From an uncultured Rhodospirillaceae bacterium (GTDB lineage Bacteria; Pseudomonadota; Alphaproteobacteria; Rhodospirillales; UBA2165): a DNA stretch of 6,916 nucleotides. Under the pieces are notes generated by a model, which saw nothing but the letters and a program-made list of their open reading frames with translations, was not told the origin of the DNA and ran no database searches. Within the stretch, counting starts at the first letter, position 1. The number at the start of each line of letters is the position of its first letter. Positions 6,098-6,916 of the stretch are shown piece after piece. A program made the translations under genes and the position numbers. The stretch is from positions 1 to 6,916 of the forward strand of contig CAJWIB010000143.1 of NCBI GenBank assembly GCA_913041095.1. Direction: 5' to 3'.

Positions 6098-6114
6098 TTG
6101 AAATAATTTTTCAA
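6098..6114. repeat. Inverted repeat TTGAAA-5-TTTCAA
   Basis: TTGAAA (6098-6103) and TTTCAA (6109-6114) are perfect arms separated by taatt. In such AT-rich DNA a 6-bp repeat can arise by chance. It is listed because it forms a series with the repeats at 6019-6061, 6064-6077 and 6143-6153 upstream of gntR. Confidence 0.25.
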
Positions 6115-6137
6115 CCATCAGCTCGTCCCCATAATTC

Positions 6138-6166
6138 TTGACATGGTATCCATATTATCTTATAAT
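6138..6166 (+). promoter_or_regulatory. Consensus sigma70 promoter of the gntR-family gene
   Basis: TTGACA (6138-6143) and TATAAT (6161-6166) match the bacterial housekeeping consensus at all twelve positions, with the optimal 17-nt spacer. Transcription would begin near 6173, leaving a leader of about 40 nt before the ATG at 6215. Such a strong promoter for a repressor-type gene implies that it is normally held down. The palindrome within the spacer offers a means. Confidence 0.85.
6143..6153. promoter_or_regulatory. Operator-like palindrome inside the promoter spacer
   Basis: ATGG-TAT-CCAT is a perfect 4-bp-arm inverted repeat placed between the -35 and -10 boxes of the gntR promoter, overlapping the last base of the -35. 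A protein bound here would block RNA polymerase. TGGT-containing half-sites are typical of FadR/FCD-type GntR operators, so autorepression by the downstream gene product is a reasonable inference. The arms are short, so the evidence rests mostly on position. Confidence 0.5.
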
Positions 6167-6214
6167 TATTATATCATTATACTTCCACAATTAAACGGCA
6201 GAATCGAAGCAAGA

Positions 6215-6916
6215 ATGACCGGTTTAGCGAGTTTAGAGAATGATGAAACGCCCTGGATCCCGGTTCGGGCAAAATCTTTTGCCGGAAAAATTGTCCAACA
6301 GGTCCACGGAGCGCTTTTTGCCGGACAATTACAACCTGGTGATGCCCTCGGTTCTGAAATGGAGTTGGCTGATCAATTTGGCGTCAGCCGCATAACCATC
6401 CGCGACGCCCTCCGATCCCTCGAAACCATGGGCGTTATCAAAATTCGAGCTGGGGCCGGTGGAGGGGCTACTATCGCTTCCGGCAATATCGAATATTTCT
6501 CAGATGCCCTCGCAATTCAATTCAAACTTTCCGGCGTCACGACAGATGAAGTCATTGACGCACAAGTGGCGGTTGAATGCGCGGCGGTCGAACTCGCCGC
6601 ATTAAACCGCACAGATGAAGACTTAACCCGGCTAGTCGAACTTATTGCCGAATCAGAAGAGGTACTGGAAGATTCGGTTAAATTTACTCGATCCGGTCAA
6701 CAATTTCATTTGGCTGTCGCCGAAGCGTCAAGAAATCGGGCCTTAGTCGCGCAGTTTATGGCCCTACGCAACGTTGTTTGGCCCAATAATTCGCACCGAG
6801 AAACACGTCCGGTAGCGGAGAATGCTGTCGGCTACCACCACAACATTCTCAAAGCAATTATACATCAAGATACAACAAGCGCCCGTATTTTAATGCGTGA
6901 ACATCTAGACGACATT
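6215..6916 (+). CDS. GntR family, FCD (FadR-type) transcriptional regulator, 3' truncated by the window
   Basis: This is a dimeric, ligand-controlled DNA-binding protein. The open frame runs 234 codons to the window edge without a stop. The winged helix-turn-helix occupies about residues 20-90: AKSFAGKIVQQVHGALF, then LGSEMELADQFGVSRITIRD (the recognition helix) and ALRSLETMGVIKIRAGAGGG. The FCD ligand domain begins near 110 and shows the expected histidines: FHLAVAEASRN (His165), YHHNILKAI (His208/209) and MREHL (His230). The acidic metal ligand normally four residues before the first histidine is Gly161 here (SGQQFH). The ATG at 6215 is the only reasonable start; the Shine-Dalgarno is weak. 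The effector and targets are unknown; FCD regulators often sense organic acids or sugar acids and control neighbouring catabolic genes, which would lie to the right. Confidence 0.93.
   Translation, partial: MTGLASLENDETPWIPVRAKSFAGKIVQQVHGALFAGQLQPGDALGSEMELADQFGVSRITIRDALRSLETMGVIKIRAGAGGGATIASGNIEYFSDALAIQFKLSGVTTDEVIDAQVAVECAAVELAALNRTDEDLTRLVELIAESEEVLEDSVKFTRSGQQFHLAVAEASRNRALVAQFMALRNVVWPNNSHRETRPVAENAVGYHHNILKAIIHQDTTSARILMREHLDDI

Overview
This window looks like an ordinary chromosomal segment of an alphaproteobacterium with moderate GC and AT-rich intergenic DNA. The evidence is the style of the proteins: an alphaproteobacterial LipB, a propionyl-CoA-carboxylase-type biotin-dependent carboxylase alpha chain, a DUF1194 VWA-like protein, a long-linker MlaA/VacJ and an FCD-type GntR regulator. 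Lineage below class level cannot be settled from the sequence alone.

Layout from left to right. Bases 1-148 hold no gene I can support. A tRNA-Leu(GAG) gene lies on the minus strand (149-235). A spacer containing nested inverted repeats (254-313) separates it from lipB (344-1060, plus), which encodes lipoyl(octanoyl) transferase. lipB converges on a two-gene minus-strand unit: a biotin carboxylase/BCCP fusion subunit (pccA-like, 1378-3399) followed by acylphosphatase (1091-1381), with the two frames overlapping by four bases. Bases 3400-3644 are AT-rich and non-coding.

The interval 3645-5993 (minus strand) is a decay zone around one intact gene. A DUF1194 VWA-like secreted protein gene (3645-4505) is broken by an in-frame TGA at an expected Trp codon and by three small indels. 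The intact mlaA/vacJ gene (4569-5552) follows. Upstream of it is a small exported-protein gene (5706-5993) broken by two compensating indels. Bases 5553-5705 hold only short palindromes and a weak promoter candidate.

The right end (6215-6916, plus) is the first 234 codons of a GntR/FCD-family regulator that runs off the window. It is preceded by a consensus sigma70 promoter (TTGACA, 17 nt, TATAAT) whose spacer carries a palindrome (ATGGTATCCAT), a layout expected for autorepression. Further inverted repeats occupy the rest of that divergent intergenic region.

The window contains no phage, transposon, CRISPR or defence system, and I see no convincing new multigene system. The most informative observations are the reconstructed pseudogenes, the promoter/operator layout upstream of gntR, the MlaA protein without a lipobox cysteine, and the nested repeats between tRNA-Leu and lipB.
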